Assembly: GCA_020809705.1 (NCBI GenBank)
Contig: CP085829.1
Location: 5,208,001-5,272,000, forward strand
DNA: 64,000 bases
Direction: 5' to 3'
DNA from: Calonectria ilicicola
Lineage: Eukaryota > Ascomycota > Sordariomycetes > Hypocreales > Nectriaceae
In this document: positions 11,397 through 22,494 of the stretch, in pieces
How the letters are laid out: every line of letters starts with the position of its first letter
Position numbering within the stretch: the first letter of the stretch is position 1
Program-made: the position numbers and the translations under genes
Notes under the pieces: model-generated
The model's database searches: none
The model's input: only the letters and a program-made list of their open reading frames with translations
Told to the model about the DNA's origin: nothing

Positions 11397-12979
11397 CTGC
11401 TGCTGCTTTCTGACTTTTTCGCTTGCTTCTATTCTACGTATAAACATTATCTTTGGGTTTTCCTTGGGCGTAGCGTCTTGCTTTGTTTGAATTGCTCACG
11501 CCATGCGGAATGATACGGGTAGACGATGAACGGTGGCGCAGATTGATGGCGGTAATCTGTTGCGGATGCAGCATTGTGATGGAATCATGGAACGATGGTC
11601 GATTTTTCTTACGATTTGTTATTACTTATTTTCATGGCATATGATGGGGCACCAGGCGTTTTTTTCACGGGACAAAGAAAGAATACGGATTTACATGGGA
11701 CATGGATCGACGACAAAACGATAAGCGTCAAGATGGACAGAATAAATATTGTGGATTGCAAGAAGATATCTAAATAGCGCAGCAAAGCACCATTGCCTAC
11801 AGCATGCTGACATTCCTTGCTTGGGACATCTTTTGCTCTCCATACCAAGTTGTCAGCTGTGCCAAAGGCAATCACCACTTTGCTGTGTTGCATAGTATAT
11901 AAATTGGCAAAATGGAGAATGTACAAATTCAACTCAGTATTATCAAATGAGCTCAAACTTGCTTAAAAAGTGCCAACAATATCCACAAACCAGTTTCGGT
12001 GTAAATATATGCCTCTGTAGTTACTATTGATGAAGGCGATGTCGCACTTGTCAACTGTGGGTGCCTGCCTGAGTCATCGCAAAACACTCCTGAGTAACAC
12101 TGGTTGTAGGCGAATTCGATTCTGCTTCGAGTCCGAGGGTTTGCCGTTCACGGTGAGCGAGTCAATGTAACATGTCACTCGCGTGCTGCAGGGAACCTTG
12201 TATCAGCGAATTACATACATCGGGAACTAAATATTAAATTACAACCATGACACTGCTCCTATTTATAGATCAAATGTTCGGATCTCAGTTACCCATCTCG
12301 ATATCCCTAGGCTGCTTCATAAACTAATTTTAGGGGGGCAAGTAAAAAAGAAAAATTGTTTTCGTTGTTGACACTCATAGAAATGAGGGGGGTATTTAAT
12401 CCAGAAATAGACACTTAAGCGTAACCAATCGCGACATTTTAATCATTCGGATAAATTCACACTAAAATAAAGGCGAAGAGGAGAGGAGGGCGGGACCGTG
12501 AAATTGCAAATAAAAAAGGTCTAGTCGCCTAAAAGTTCAATGCTTCCTGACCCGCTTCATATAAATGCAGTGACCAAGTGAAGCAGGATTCGATTAATTA
12601 CATGGTAGTATTAAAGAAACCAAGGTCTGGAGTAATCAATAATGTCCCCGCATTCATAGCACTGCGTCGTCATTCGTCACCGCTCCTGATTCCTTGATTC
12701 GCTTCGGTTTCCAAGCTCCAATGTTTCGTCACAGTCAACTCCGCATTCTCAATCACAAAACAGAAAGGAATTGAATTGTTCTGTAATGATTTTTAACATC
12801 AAATCAGAGTACTAGTATAATCATCAAAAAGCTCCTAGTCAGATCCGGAGTGGGTATATAGTGCTACTCAGTTCCCTCAGTCAAATGTTATTTGCGTAGC
12901 CTCGCTAAAATCACACTGCCAATCACCTCTCTATACCTCGAATAAATCCACGCTCATATTTTGCACACCACACTTCACC
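11397..12979. other. AT-rich spacer
   Basis: About 1.6 kb that becomes AT-rich to the right. A TATA-like GTATATAG lies at about 12852-12859, some 120 bp before the next start codon. I found no gene on either strand. Confidence 0.45.
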
Positions 12980-13648
12980 ATGGCTCCTACTAGTCAGCCT
13001 AGTGACACCCAAAATAATTCTAAGAGTCACGAATACCCATATGGGTTTCTCGTACCTCAAGATGGCTCAATCCAGCTACCCAGGTATCCATATCTAGACA
13101 AGTCCACCCCCCAGTACCGAGAGCGATGCACCAAAATCATAATTGGTGCAGAGCAGGACCTCTCTACTTATCGTCAAGTACACGAGGACTTGAAGAGAGA
13201 GGTTGTCGATGTTGTAGGTAAGATTGACCAGCTGGAGTGGAACCTCCGTTACATTTACCCTCTCGGAGACCTCGTCATTCTCCAGTCGAGTGGTCGACAG
13301 CAGCTTTTAGAAGGGCACGCGGCTCTCATGAAGCACGTCCAGGAACTGGCTAAAGAGCGAAGCCGCCTCGAGAACCAAATTCGAGCCTGCCGCAGCATGA
13401 TTGAGCATTACAAAAGGTTGGTCTCTGCTGGCATTCGTGATCTAATTCGCGCCACCAACGAGACTGCCTTTATCCGGGTGCAGGACTCGTGGACGGCATC
13501 CGAGCTGGACGCTCTGGAAAAGAGGGACTTTGAAGATATTCGCGCTACCAAGTTTTGGGATGATGCCATAGACGGCGTCTTTGAAAAGATGAATATCTCA
13601 AGACATACATCGCAGCCTTCTATTATCAGATCCAAGGCAAGCCACTAA
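12980..13648 (+). CDS. Coiled-coil hypothetical protein, 222 aa
   Basis: One uninterrupted exon with a good start context (TTCACCATGGC). The N-terminal 30 residues are polar and Ser/Asn-rich. Residues about 45-160 are strongly heptad-like and helical (QVHEDLKREVVDVVGKIDQL, KHVQELAKERSRLENQIRAC), and a mixed charged tail follows. There is no signal peptide or membrane segment. It lies between AT-rich spacers and uses less GC-biased codons than the housekeeping neighbours, which suggests a lineage-restricted gene (inference). I do not recognise the family. Confidence 0.7.
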   Translation: MAPTSQPSDTQNNSKSHEYPYGFLVPQDGSIQLPRYPYLDKSTPQYRERCTKIIIGAEQDLSTYRQVHEDLKREVVDVVGKIDQLEWNLRYIYPLGDLVILQSSGRQQLLEGHAALMKHVQELAKERSRLENQIRACRSMIEHYKRLVSAGIRDLIRATNETAFIRVQDSWTASELDALEKRDFEDIRATKFWDDAIDGVFEKMNISRHTSQPSIIRSKASH

Positions 13649-14778
13649 ATACAGTCTCAACGTCCATCATGTTTCGCATAGAGCTAGTGCCTTTTAAAGC
13701 TTGGCATTTCCGATGGGTTGTACTTAGGGCAATCTTGAAAACAATTAGCTCAATCAAGGTTTAGATAGACTTGGCATCTTCTCTCTCGAGTATCTCTCAG
13801 CTGGTGGTAGCAAAATGTGTTGATGCGGCACCGCCCTGTGCAGCAAAAAATAAAAAAATAAAAAAAATAAATAAACCACACGAATTAGTCATGGCCTAGC
13901 TAGGGAAAGAAAATTAGCTAGTTAAACCAGGATTTCTTCAAGGACTTCTAGAACTGCAAAGGTGGTAGATATAATTCTACTTGGTCATCATTTCCCCGAC
14001 CATAAAGCAATCAACTCAATACACACGAATTACCAAAACACCAAATTGTTACATATCATAGAATAGTCGTAGATCCCGCTCATTTCCTCTTTGGATAAAG
14101 ACAAAACGCTTGGTCTGGGTTGTGTTGTTGTCACTTTCGTAATTGACCTACCCTATACTTTAACAAGATGTCCATTAGAAATGTCTCCAATCATGCTCCT
14201 TGCTTATTTGTGCGTATTATCACATTTTGGGTATTCCTTCAAGTCTGATAAGACCTAATTTGATAAATATTCATGGATTTTTCATGCATTACTGCTGTAT
14301 AAAGGTGGCTGCCTAAATGCTGTTCAAAACGTTGAAATGAGTCATGAAACATGTTGATCAGCCCGAGTTTCGATCAGTGATGCCACCCACACACACGACC
14401 AGCTTTTAGTCTATTTTTAGCCAATTAAAGGTTGTTTAATTGTCACCTGGATTTGCCTTAATGGCACTGCGACATCATTCAGACGTGCAACGCAGCGGTC
14501 TACGTACCACTCCAAGTTTCAAATGCTAAACGAGTGTATTATCGCAATCGTCTCAATCTATGTCGTATTCTGAATTGACCCATTTCTAGTTCCAGAGTAA
14601 CAAAAGAAAACAAACACAATACAAAAAAACAATACACTTCCTAAGCCGATGGGCTCATTGCCCGTGGTTGGTTACAAGTAGGTCTTACACCACCGAATGC
14701 ATTTATTGATCCAGCACTCAGGAATGAGCCCGTGGGCATGTCGAAGATGAACCTGGGAAGGAATGCGAAAGCTGTTAT
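13649..14778. other. AT-rich spacer
   Basis: About 1.1 kb of AT-rich sequence, including an A/T low-complexity block at 13846-13876. No coding frame found. Confidence 0.45.
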
Positions 14779-15144
14779 TTAGTTCTCGTCGACCCTTCGG
14801 CGCGGTGTAAACGGCAGGCGTGGAGATAGACTAGTTCGGATCATTCGAACATTTGTCTTGAACTTTGTTAGTGGGGGCTCGTCGAGGGGTAGGATATACT
14901 TACGCCATTGACGGGTACAAAGATTGGCCTGGGAGCACCTTCAGGGATATTATTGTCGGTCTGGCGCTTTGCACTGGTTGTGTGGATGTCGAGGGGAGCG
15001 ATGGAGACAACTGTACGTCGGTGTTAGTCATGATTGTCCTTGTGCAGGATTCGTGGTATATTGACCATTGCGTGGAGCAGGCAAAGACGAAATCAAAGAC
15101 GCAAAGTAAAAAAAGAATAAAGCGAGAACTGTGATGGTCTTCAT
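14779..15144 (-). CDS. Putative small secreted peptide precursor, 87 aa, three exons
   Basis: Reconstructed from splice signals; no single ORF shows it. Exons on the minus strand are 15144-15066, 15010-14904 and 14856-14779 (79+107+78 nt = 88 codons). Exon 1 encodes a textbook signal peptide: MKT, then a run of Leu/Phe/Ala/Ile to about residue 20, then SSLPAPRN. Intron 1 starts GTCAATAT (a weak donor) and ends GTACAG after a TGACTAAC branch. Intron 2 starts GTAAGTAT and ends TTCAAG after CACTAAC. The predicted secreted part contains a dibasic Kex2-type site (SAKR|QTDN) and a tribasic one near the end (TPRRRVDEN), and no cysteine. A TATATATA lies at 15365-15372, upstream. It could be a processed peptide, a small effector or a wall protein; the function is unknown. 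Confidence 0.55.
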
Positions 15145-16673
15145 CGTGACGGAGTGTGTGAGAGAAAGCTGCAAGGAAATGCTGGAGATTCGACAAAACG
15201 ATGAGCTGTGACCAAGCTAGACAATCTTAACGGAGGAGTGAGCACAGCTTTGATGGAAAAGCACAAGACGGAAAGAAAAACGACTTGCAGAATAATAACG
15301 AAACCGAACCGAAAGGAGTGAGGAATGATTAACTGGCAAACTCTTACAGGTCTGACCAGACGTCTATATATACCAGGACCCTGAACCTTTTACTACACTT
15401 TTTGTTCCAGTGGTGGGGATCGAATCCTTCGGCTCAAAGCGAATGCTACCCCAAGGGCTCTCGAAATAGTTCCATAGCTAGCGACTAACCCCCTACTCTT
15501 GGCGAAACGCTGCGTCGCAAGCAATCGTCGCGAATCGCTCCCGCGGGCCACAGCCGTGGCACCCGCTGCATGAACCGCCCAGCTCGCAGTAACAGAGATG
15601 CCCGGATCTGAATGACCCGGAGGCCCTGCCCTGGACACTGGAGAAAAGAAAAAGAAGCTTGGACTGTCTGAATCGCAATGGCAATTGCTCAACTGGCGAG
15701 CTTTATTGGCTTGCGTCCATGTCTGAACTAGGAAGCGGAGCCTATGTATAGGAAGGCAGCTGAGAAGAGGGCGAAGAAATCTGATTGGCCGCGCTTTTCT
15801 TATTGGAACCATCCGCATGCACCTTAGATAAAGTCTCCCGGGAATCAAGTATAGTGCAGCGACGGGGGAGCATGTCACTCCCCGACCTGGTTGGTGGTGC
15901 GCCCCTCCTCCCCTCGGGCGAGCTGACCAAACAAGCCAAGCCAAGCTAAAAAATAAGTCTATTTGGAGGTCATCTCCCAACAGTGAGGGGGAAAAAAATA
16001 GAAAAAAAGAAAGTAACAACGCGAGCGGCGAATGAATGCAGATCCTGTTTCACTTTGCATCTTACGCGAGACGTTACAGCTTTGAAAATTGCGTGGCATG
16101 TTTTCCAATTCAAGAAATCAAGCATTTGGTGTTGCCACTTTTGTCCTAGGCCAATCAGTGCACAGCTCTGGGTTTGGCAGGCGATGAATCGAAACCGATC
16201 AAGTCGGGAAACTGTAACATGTGCGTCGCCGATCATCCAACATTGTTCCAGTCCTTCTTTTTATTCTTTTTCTTCTTCTTGGTTTTTCCTCTTCTCTCTT
16301 CTTTCCTTCTTTCGAGAGCGTGATCGACAGGCAACATCACCTCACACCGCACTTTAATTCCAACGACTAGCTCACTAACAAGGCAAACACAATGAGATTT
16401 CAACAAGTCAATTATCCAATATGCTTTGAATATCCACGAACGCTTCTGTACCCATGAGGGTTGATCGTGTCTTGTATGCAAGCTACTTTGATGCTCTCTC
16501 TCTATCCAAAGTCTATCAATGCCAGAGCCCTGGCGCATGCTTTTCCTTTCTCATCTAGCCAGCCGAGGTATCATGATTACTCGCTCATCCCGTGGATCTC
16601 AGTCCACCCTATATAGTGTAAACTTGCGTGAATGGCAAAATGATTTTTGTTGTTGGTGTTGGTGCTGGCATAA
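15145..16673. other. Spacer upstream of the secreted-peptide gene
   Basis: About 1.5 kb. The open frames here are of unlikely composition. There is a tRNA B-box-like stretch at 15415-15427 that does not fold as a tRNA, and a T/C-rich block at 16245-16315. No gene supported. Confidence 0.4.
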
Positions 16674-17932
16674 TTACCAGCTCATGAGGCCACGGCCTCT
16701 GTCAAATCCTCCTCTTAGCTGACTCTCAGGCTTGACAACCTTGCCGCGCATCACCGTGTACCTGATGAGGTTTTCGCAGTCCTCGGGCCTCACGCGCGCA
16801 AGCCAGATGCACTGAGAGGCACCGACACTTCCCTCTTCCTCCTTCTTCTCGGTTTCCTCTCCGCTCTCAGCCCCATTGGTGCCGTTTGTTCCATTGGATC
16901 CATTAGTTCCGTTGGATCCATTGGTTCCGTTGGAAGTCTTTGCCTCGCCATTTGTCTGCTTGGATGCCTCTTCGTCGAGACCAAATGCATTGGGTCGTCG
17001 GTAAACAATGACGTTTGCCGAGTACTTGTGTCCACCTACGTGGTTGATGTAGTAGATGCCCACACCACCGGGTCGCTCATCATCCAAATCTCGGTAGAGG
17101 CCCAGCGGTCGCAGGTGACGCTCAAACTCCTTGCGCAGAAGAGGTGCGCTCTGGCCGCAGCGGGCGTCTCGGGTCTTGTGACTGCACATGAGAATGACGG
17201 CTCGGTGAGGGCAGTCAGCAGTTAACAATGCGGGCACATTGTCAGGATCAGGAGACGGCAGCGAGGTAGGAATGGAGAAAGGTGTCAAGGGAGAAGTGCT
17301 GGTAGGAGCTTTGGAAATGATCTCGGTGACGAGCTGTGCGGCGTTGAGCGGGTGGACGTTGTGGATGAGGGTAAAGGCCGGGAGGAGGAGGACGGTCGCG
17401 GGTTCGGAGTAGTCGCAGGTGTTGTTGGGAGTGGGCATGTTGGAGGCAGAAAGCTTGAGGTCCTGAGAATATTTGGTCAGTAAAATTGTTTTTCTTTTTC
17501 CTTTCCCTTTTCCTTTTCTTTCTTATTATGAAAGTAGTGTGGTGGTGAAGGACTTACTCCGTTGGTGGGCTTGGGCGCCTTATCGACGGCAGCCATGACA
17601 CTGCCCTTTTCGTCCGTCACATCTCTCACCCAATCGGCCTTGTTCGTACCGACGATCAGATGTGTGCTCCAGGCCTTGATCTGGCCGTACAGAACATCAT
17701 CGGTCTCGACTTTGAAGTTGCGCGGGTAGCGCACTGTGCAGCCGTCGCAATCGTGGAGGCAGTCGTCACCGTCGACAGCGGGGTCCGTCTTGGGGAACAG
17801 CTGGGTGACGGAGGGCGGCTCGGGGCCCTTGCTGCCGCCGCCGAGCAGCGACGTGGCGAAAGATTTCAGCGAGAGGGCCATTTTCTGCTTCACGGGCATG
17901 CGCGGGAGCGAATTAGGAGAAGAAGTCGCCAT
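16674..17932 (-). CDS. Apd1/AIM32-family sucrase/ferredoxin-like protein
   Basis: Two exons (17932-17558 and 17462-16674) encode 387 residues. The 95-nt intron (GTAAGTCC to TCTCAG) falls in phase 0 between PTNG and DLKLS. The family is the thioredoxin-like, [2Fe-2S]-binding Apd1/AIM32 group. Visible hallmarks are the N-terminal CLHDCDGC and RNFKVETDDVLYG, the central CSHKTRDARCG, and GIYYINHVGGHKYSANVIVY, whose HxxxH supplies the unusual histidine cluster ligands known in yeast Apd1. A low-complexity insert of Asn-Gly-Thr/Ser repeats interrupts the C-terminal half before CIWLARVRPEDC. I chose the ATG at 17932 for its context; an in-frame ATG 69 nt upstream would add 23 residues without family character. 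Yeast members affect redox stress and mitochondrial maintenance. Confidence 0.88.
16863..16939 (-). repeat. Asn-Gly-Thr/Ser coding tandem repeat
   Basis: Imperfect 9-12 nt tandem repeat, on the + strand a series of GTTCCATTGGATCC-like units. It encodes about seven NG(T/S) units inside the Apd1-like protein. Confidence 0.8.
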
Positions 17933-19411
17933 CGTGGGTTCCCGGTGGGGGGTGGAGTATATATTATAAGCTGCTTTGGGCTTGTTCTGGGGGGGTACCA
18001 CACAACTTTGGGGCAGATCGGGACTCCGAAGGGGGCTCCGAGAGCTAATCCACTTGCTCGACCGCCGGTGCCCAGGAACTGCGGCCGGTGGGATAATACC
18101 AAGACGCTGTCCCCTGCTGGTTCACTGTGGTTCGCCGTTTGCCAAGCAGAGAGCGCGAGCAGAGTGGGAATGCGTCGGCGGTATTCGGCAAGTGGGGGCG
18201 AGTTGATTGGCTCGACGATGCGGGAAGAAGCACGACAGAAGCAACGAGTGCTGATTGATAAAGGCGCGGCAGGAAAACCTAAACGAGAAAAAAAAAAAAA
18301 GCTGGGGTGGTGGTGGGAGGGGAACTGTCAAGACGACGTCGTCGTGCGCAAAAGTTATTATATAAAATATTATTTATTCGCAAGTCGTCATGACGCAGGG
18401 GGAAAGGGGGGCGCGCGTGCGCTCCAGGCAGTGCTAAATAATAAAATAAATATCCCGTCGCCAGCAATAAGCCGAGAAGCCTCACAATGTCCGCGTCCCC
18501 TTGGCCGCTGTTTTTTGATGCATGGCAATTCATCGAGGCCGCCTATCTCCGAGACCGAAAAAAACGGCCAACGCGCGCGCGCCCCATTACGTCGGTCACC
18601 CATGAAACTTTATCAGATCGGGGCCGCCCGACCAATCACATCGTGCCATTGTCCGGCTGACGACTCCCAGGTGCCGACCCCTCCCCCGTAATTTGGTGGA
18701 GCACTCTGTGTCCACGGCTCTGGGTTGTCATGATGCAACTGTCCTGCTGCACTGGGCCTTTTCCTGTCTGTCTTTTCAGGCCGCTTAGTCCACTTTAATC
18801 CTACTCCCCGCTCTCACTGCCCCTTAGAGCTAATAAGCACCGGCCTCATTACGCATCCTGCGTTGGTACGTATGACGAAGCGCTTGTAAATATTCCATTG
18901 CTGCCTATTCCATTGGGTAGCCTTACACGTCGGCTTCGGTCTCGGGCTTAGGACATCCTCCTAACAGACCAAACACGTTGCACTGCCAGTGGGGGCTTGC
19001 CGTAGAAAAAGAGAAAAAGAGAAAAGAATAAGCTGAGATTGATACGCGGAATAAGGGATCTGCAGTGTGGTATACACAACTGCTCTGCACGTCGCTCGGA
19101 GTTGTTACTTCTCGCTCACGGACAACGCTTCGGGCCGGCCAACACGACCTCAACCTTTTTCTTCTTTTACGAAATCTGATAAAACTTGAAATCAACCATA
19201 AATATATGCAAATCATGTACGCCGTTTCTTTTTTGACTTGCGCTGTCAATTAGATTTGCCTTTTTTTCTGTTCCGAGACCTCCTGTCACCCCTCGTCCAT
19301 GACAGCCCCACCTATGACGGACTTATTGCCGGGCACCACACCAGTGGGGCCTGTCGTGATAGCCTCACAATGGAAAATTTGGACATCCCACATCAACCAA
19401 TAAGATCAGCT
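17933..19411. other. Spacer between the Apd1-like gene and tRNA-Arg
   Basis: About 1.5 kb, GC-rich at the left, with a 13-nt A run near 18288-18300 and an ACGCGCGCGC stretch near 18570-18580. The long frame crossing 17660-18691 is antisense to the Apd1-like gene and low-complexity. No gene supported. Confidence 0.4.
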
Positions 19412-19482
19412 GGTCGCATGGCCCAATGGCAAGGCGTCTGACTACGAATCAGGAGATTGTGGGTTCGATCCCCACTGTGACC
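19412..19482 (+). tRNA. tRNA-Arg: tRNA-Arg (anticodon ACG)
   Basis: 71-nt intronless cloverleaf. The acceptor stem GGTCGCA pairs with TGTGACC with one G-T pair. The anticodon stem TCTGA/TCAGG encloses loop CTACGAA, anticodon ACG (read as ICG). The T arm is GTGGG-TTCGATC-CCCAC. Box A (TGGCCCAATGG) and box B (GGTTCGATCCC) are intact, and a T run at 19488-19491 can terminate Pol III. Confidence 0.96.
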
Positions 19483-19487
19483 TTTCC

Positions 19488-19491
19488 TTTT
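19488..19491 (+). terminator. Pol III T-run terminator
   Basis: TTTT 6 nt after the tRNA-Arg 3' end, preceded by TTTCC; the usual Pol III stop signal. Confidence 0.7.
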
Positions 19492-20068
19492 GCTGTTTCT
19501 AGCTATTGTGAGCCTCTCTTTTTTTGCTTCGAGTGATGGCGTGGTAATCCCATGTCTGGCTGGAGGCCTTGCTACAGAGGGAGACAAGGATGGTACGAAT
19601 GCCAAATGCGGATTCCTAGAGGCCCTACTTGAACCCTCAATCTTCAAACCTCTTGCAGAGCCTCATTTAGTGCATTGATGACAATGTTTGGCCCCTAACC
19701 CCCTCCTTTTTGTTCTCTAATAACGATTATACGTCGATTGAGATGACTGCTTGCCAAGCATTGTCTGTGATTGTGATATAAGTTTAGTGATAATACCAAT
19801 TGACTAGTTTGATTATGAATATTCGAAGACGGGATAATCCCGCGTTGCAAAGGCGACACAAAGTGGCACATCACATCACAAATTGAGGATTCAACCCCTT
19901 GAGCTTGAGTGAACACAAAAGAGTTACGCTAGGAGACCTAGCTATATATCCCGCTATATAAGGTATCAATCACTGGATCAATAATACAAAATGCATACAC
20001 GCTATTTTTATCTCGTTGCGTAATGGCGCCAATCGTGGTCGCACTCATCCCCGCCTTAGCCACCGGCT
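19492..20068. other. 3' flank of SCT1
   Basis: About 580 bp of AT-rich sequence between tRNA-Arg and the SCT1 stop. No gene seen. Confidence 0.5.
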
Positions 20069-22494
20069 TTAAGCATTCTTCTTCCTTGCCTCGTCATATT
20101 CCTCCTCCTCACTATCGTCACTGCGATCATCGTCTCCTTCTCCATCAGTCTTACGTCTGCGTACCTTCATAGCTTCCCTAATCTTGCGTGAAGCCTCGTC
20201 AAAGCCACCTGCAGAGTCCAAAGTTGTGAACCCACTGACGGGGAATCCTCCCGATCCAAAGGCACCGCCGATGCTGCTGGAGCGCGATCGACTGCGCGCA
20301 CGGGATGGTGGTCGCGTTGAGAAGATGCCAATTCTTCCAATGTTGCTAAATGAGTCGTTGCGAGGCAGAGCACGGCTAGATTGCATGGTGCTTCGTCGAG
20401 ACAACGGCGGTGGTGTCTCTGGATCAAATCCAGTGCTCGATTGGTCGCTATCGCGACGTCGGCGAGCTTCAGGCGAGGTGGGATGACCCTCAGTCTTGAA
20501 GAAGTCGGGCACAAGTCGAGCCTTGTCAAAGTCATCAAACATCTCGGGCCCGAGTGTGTTGATCAGTTCCGTCAGTTGAGCGCTCAACTCTCCTCGCATG
20601 ACTCGCAATTGGTGAATGTTGTAGCCCGAAGATGGCTGCAAGCACAACACCAGAGGTCGTAGCGATTTGAGAATGTCCATGCCCACTTCACCGAATCGCA
20701 GCGCCGTAAAGGTGATGCCGACCATGAGAGGCCAGACCATGAAATAAATTGCCCAGAGAGGAATCCATTCAGGGCAATAACCCCAGAGCCGATCGTGCCA
20801 CACCTTAAGAACGAACAGAACTGTGTAGAAATGATACAGCATGGGCGCAAGGCCCATAGCAATCAGAATCTTCCAGGTGGCCATGACATCGCGACCTCGA
20901 ATCTTGACAGTTGAGCCCGCCAGCGCAGTCTTGGCTTTTTGTCGACTGATGAGCTTGGTGGCAACAAATACAGGCGAGAACAGGAGCAGACCGGGCACGG
21001 TGCCGAAAAAGAGAATGATGAGCTTGATGGATCGGAAGATGAAGAGGAAGATGACCTTGAGAAGAGACATGCGGGCATATTGGACCTGATGGTCCTTAAG
21101 GTTAAGGTAACGCAATCGAGAGTTGTACTCCTTTACTGTCTTGGAGAGCGATGACACGCGCTCATCATCCTTGTACCGCTCATAACCCATTGCCAATCTT
21201 CGGTTAAGCTCCACCACAACAGGGAGGGGTAGCTTCTTGCCAGTGGGGTTGTAGAGGCGGCGCGCGGCCTGGATCATCATGAGGGTATCATAATCAGGAG
21301 CTGAGACGGTAACGGAGTTGAGCGCTTGATAGACAGTGTCGAGGACTTGGCCAATGGCCTCGCGACGCTGGTTATTGCGGTACAGCTCAACAAGATGGCG
21401 GGGGATTTCAAAGGGAGCGCCAAACTCGACGACGGCACGCGAGCGGAACTTGTGAGCGTGGAAATAGTTCATGCCTACAGGCACAATCTTGAGCCCACAG
21501 TCTGGGTCCTCAGCCAAAGTTCCCAGCGCCATGATTGCGACACCGGCCTTGAGAGGCAGTAGTTCAGTGCGGTCATGGCTACCACCCTCGGGGAAGATGC
21601 CGATACAACCGTTGTTGAGTAGGCGGTTGAAGACTGCTTCATAGACCTTGGTCTGGTCAATGTGGGGTGCCAGCTTGAACTTGGTACCCTGGTAGCCAGG
21701 CGCAGGACCCTTGAGCTCCTTGTTTGTGAAGCTGCCGTTGTCGTCAATGTCGTCGCGGCCAGTCAGCTGCTGCAGAGCCAGCTTTCCCTTGAAGGGACGT
21801 TTGATGCGAAGCTCCTCCGGACCGAGAATTTGTGCGATATCAACGCTTGCGCCGGTGGTCTTCTTGCCGGGAGGGAGGAAGAGCATGCCCTGGACCTCGC
21901 CCTCGCCTTCACCAAACCTGGTGCCAATACCACGGACAAGAGTCGGGTCGTTGATGGGGTCGGGGAGGTAAACGAAACCCTTGGCGGGCTTGGCAGAGTC
22001 TTGAGCGCGACCGACGGGCACGGATCCGACCTGGCGAGAGCCCCAGCCGATGAAGCCGTGAACTGATTTCTGGGCGATGAGGAGGGACACTCGGCGGTTT
22101 GCTTCATTGCGGAGGGTTCGCTGGAGGATCAGGGCATCGACGAACTGCAAAACAATGTTAGTGAATGTTTTTTGTAGAGTTTTGGAACCATTTTCTCTCG
22201 AAATTGACGGGTGAAAGCTGGTGCTGAGGAGAAAGACAATTTTGGTGGACTGACCTGATTAGCATGAGGGGCGGCGACGAACAGCACCGGGCCAGATTGA
22301 GGAACGCGCCAAGCGCCACGGGGCACAACCTCGCGGAAGAACATGTCGACAACGTTCCCGACGGTATAGAGAAACAGATCGTACTTCCAGTTGACCATGG
22401 GATAGAGCTCCTTCTGCGGGGCAGGGCGCTTGGTGACTGCCTGGGACGTCGAGGCCTGCGCCGCGGCGTCCCTCTTGTCGGCCTGCGAGGCCAT
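20069..22494 (-). CDS. SCT1: Glycerol-3-phosphate O-acyltransferase (SCT1/GPT2 type)
   Basis: Makes lysophosphatidate from glycerol-3-phosphate (or dihydroxyacetone phosphate), the first step of glycerolipid synthesis, at the ER. Exons on the minus strand are 22494-22255 and 22144-20069, giving 771 residues (yeast Sct1 759, Gpt2 743). The acyltransferase HX4D box HANQFVD is cut exactly by the 110-nt intron (HANQ|FVD). The glycerol-phosphate-binding block is GIFPEGGSHD. Hydrophobic segments follow at roughly residues 430-560 (LLKVIFLFIFRSIKLIILFF and later helices). The C-terminus is a long Ser/Arg-rich, probably phosphorylated tail ending in an acidic stretch. I chose the ATG at 22494; an in-frame ATG further upstream adds a Pro/Arg-rich stretch unlike the family. 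Confidence 0.95.
22145..22254 (-). other. SCT1 intron splitting the catalytic HX4D motif
   Basis: GTCAGTCC donor and TTTGCAG acceptor, 110 nt. The intron itself has no in-frame stop; if retained, translation continues through it and stops just inside exon 2. Confidence 0.92.

Noticed and set aside
15405..15485. tRNA-like sequence (GGATTCGATCC box on the - strand)
   Set aside because: The T-arm stem does not pair and there is no matching acceptor stem or anticodon arm; at best a relic.
15393..16019. 208-codon - frame
   Set aside because: Phe/Ser and Arg-rich, low-complexity ends, no motif; it lies upstream of the secreted-peptide gene.
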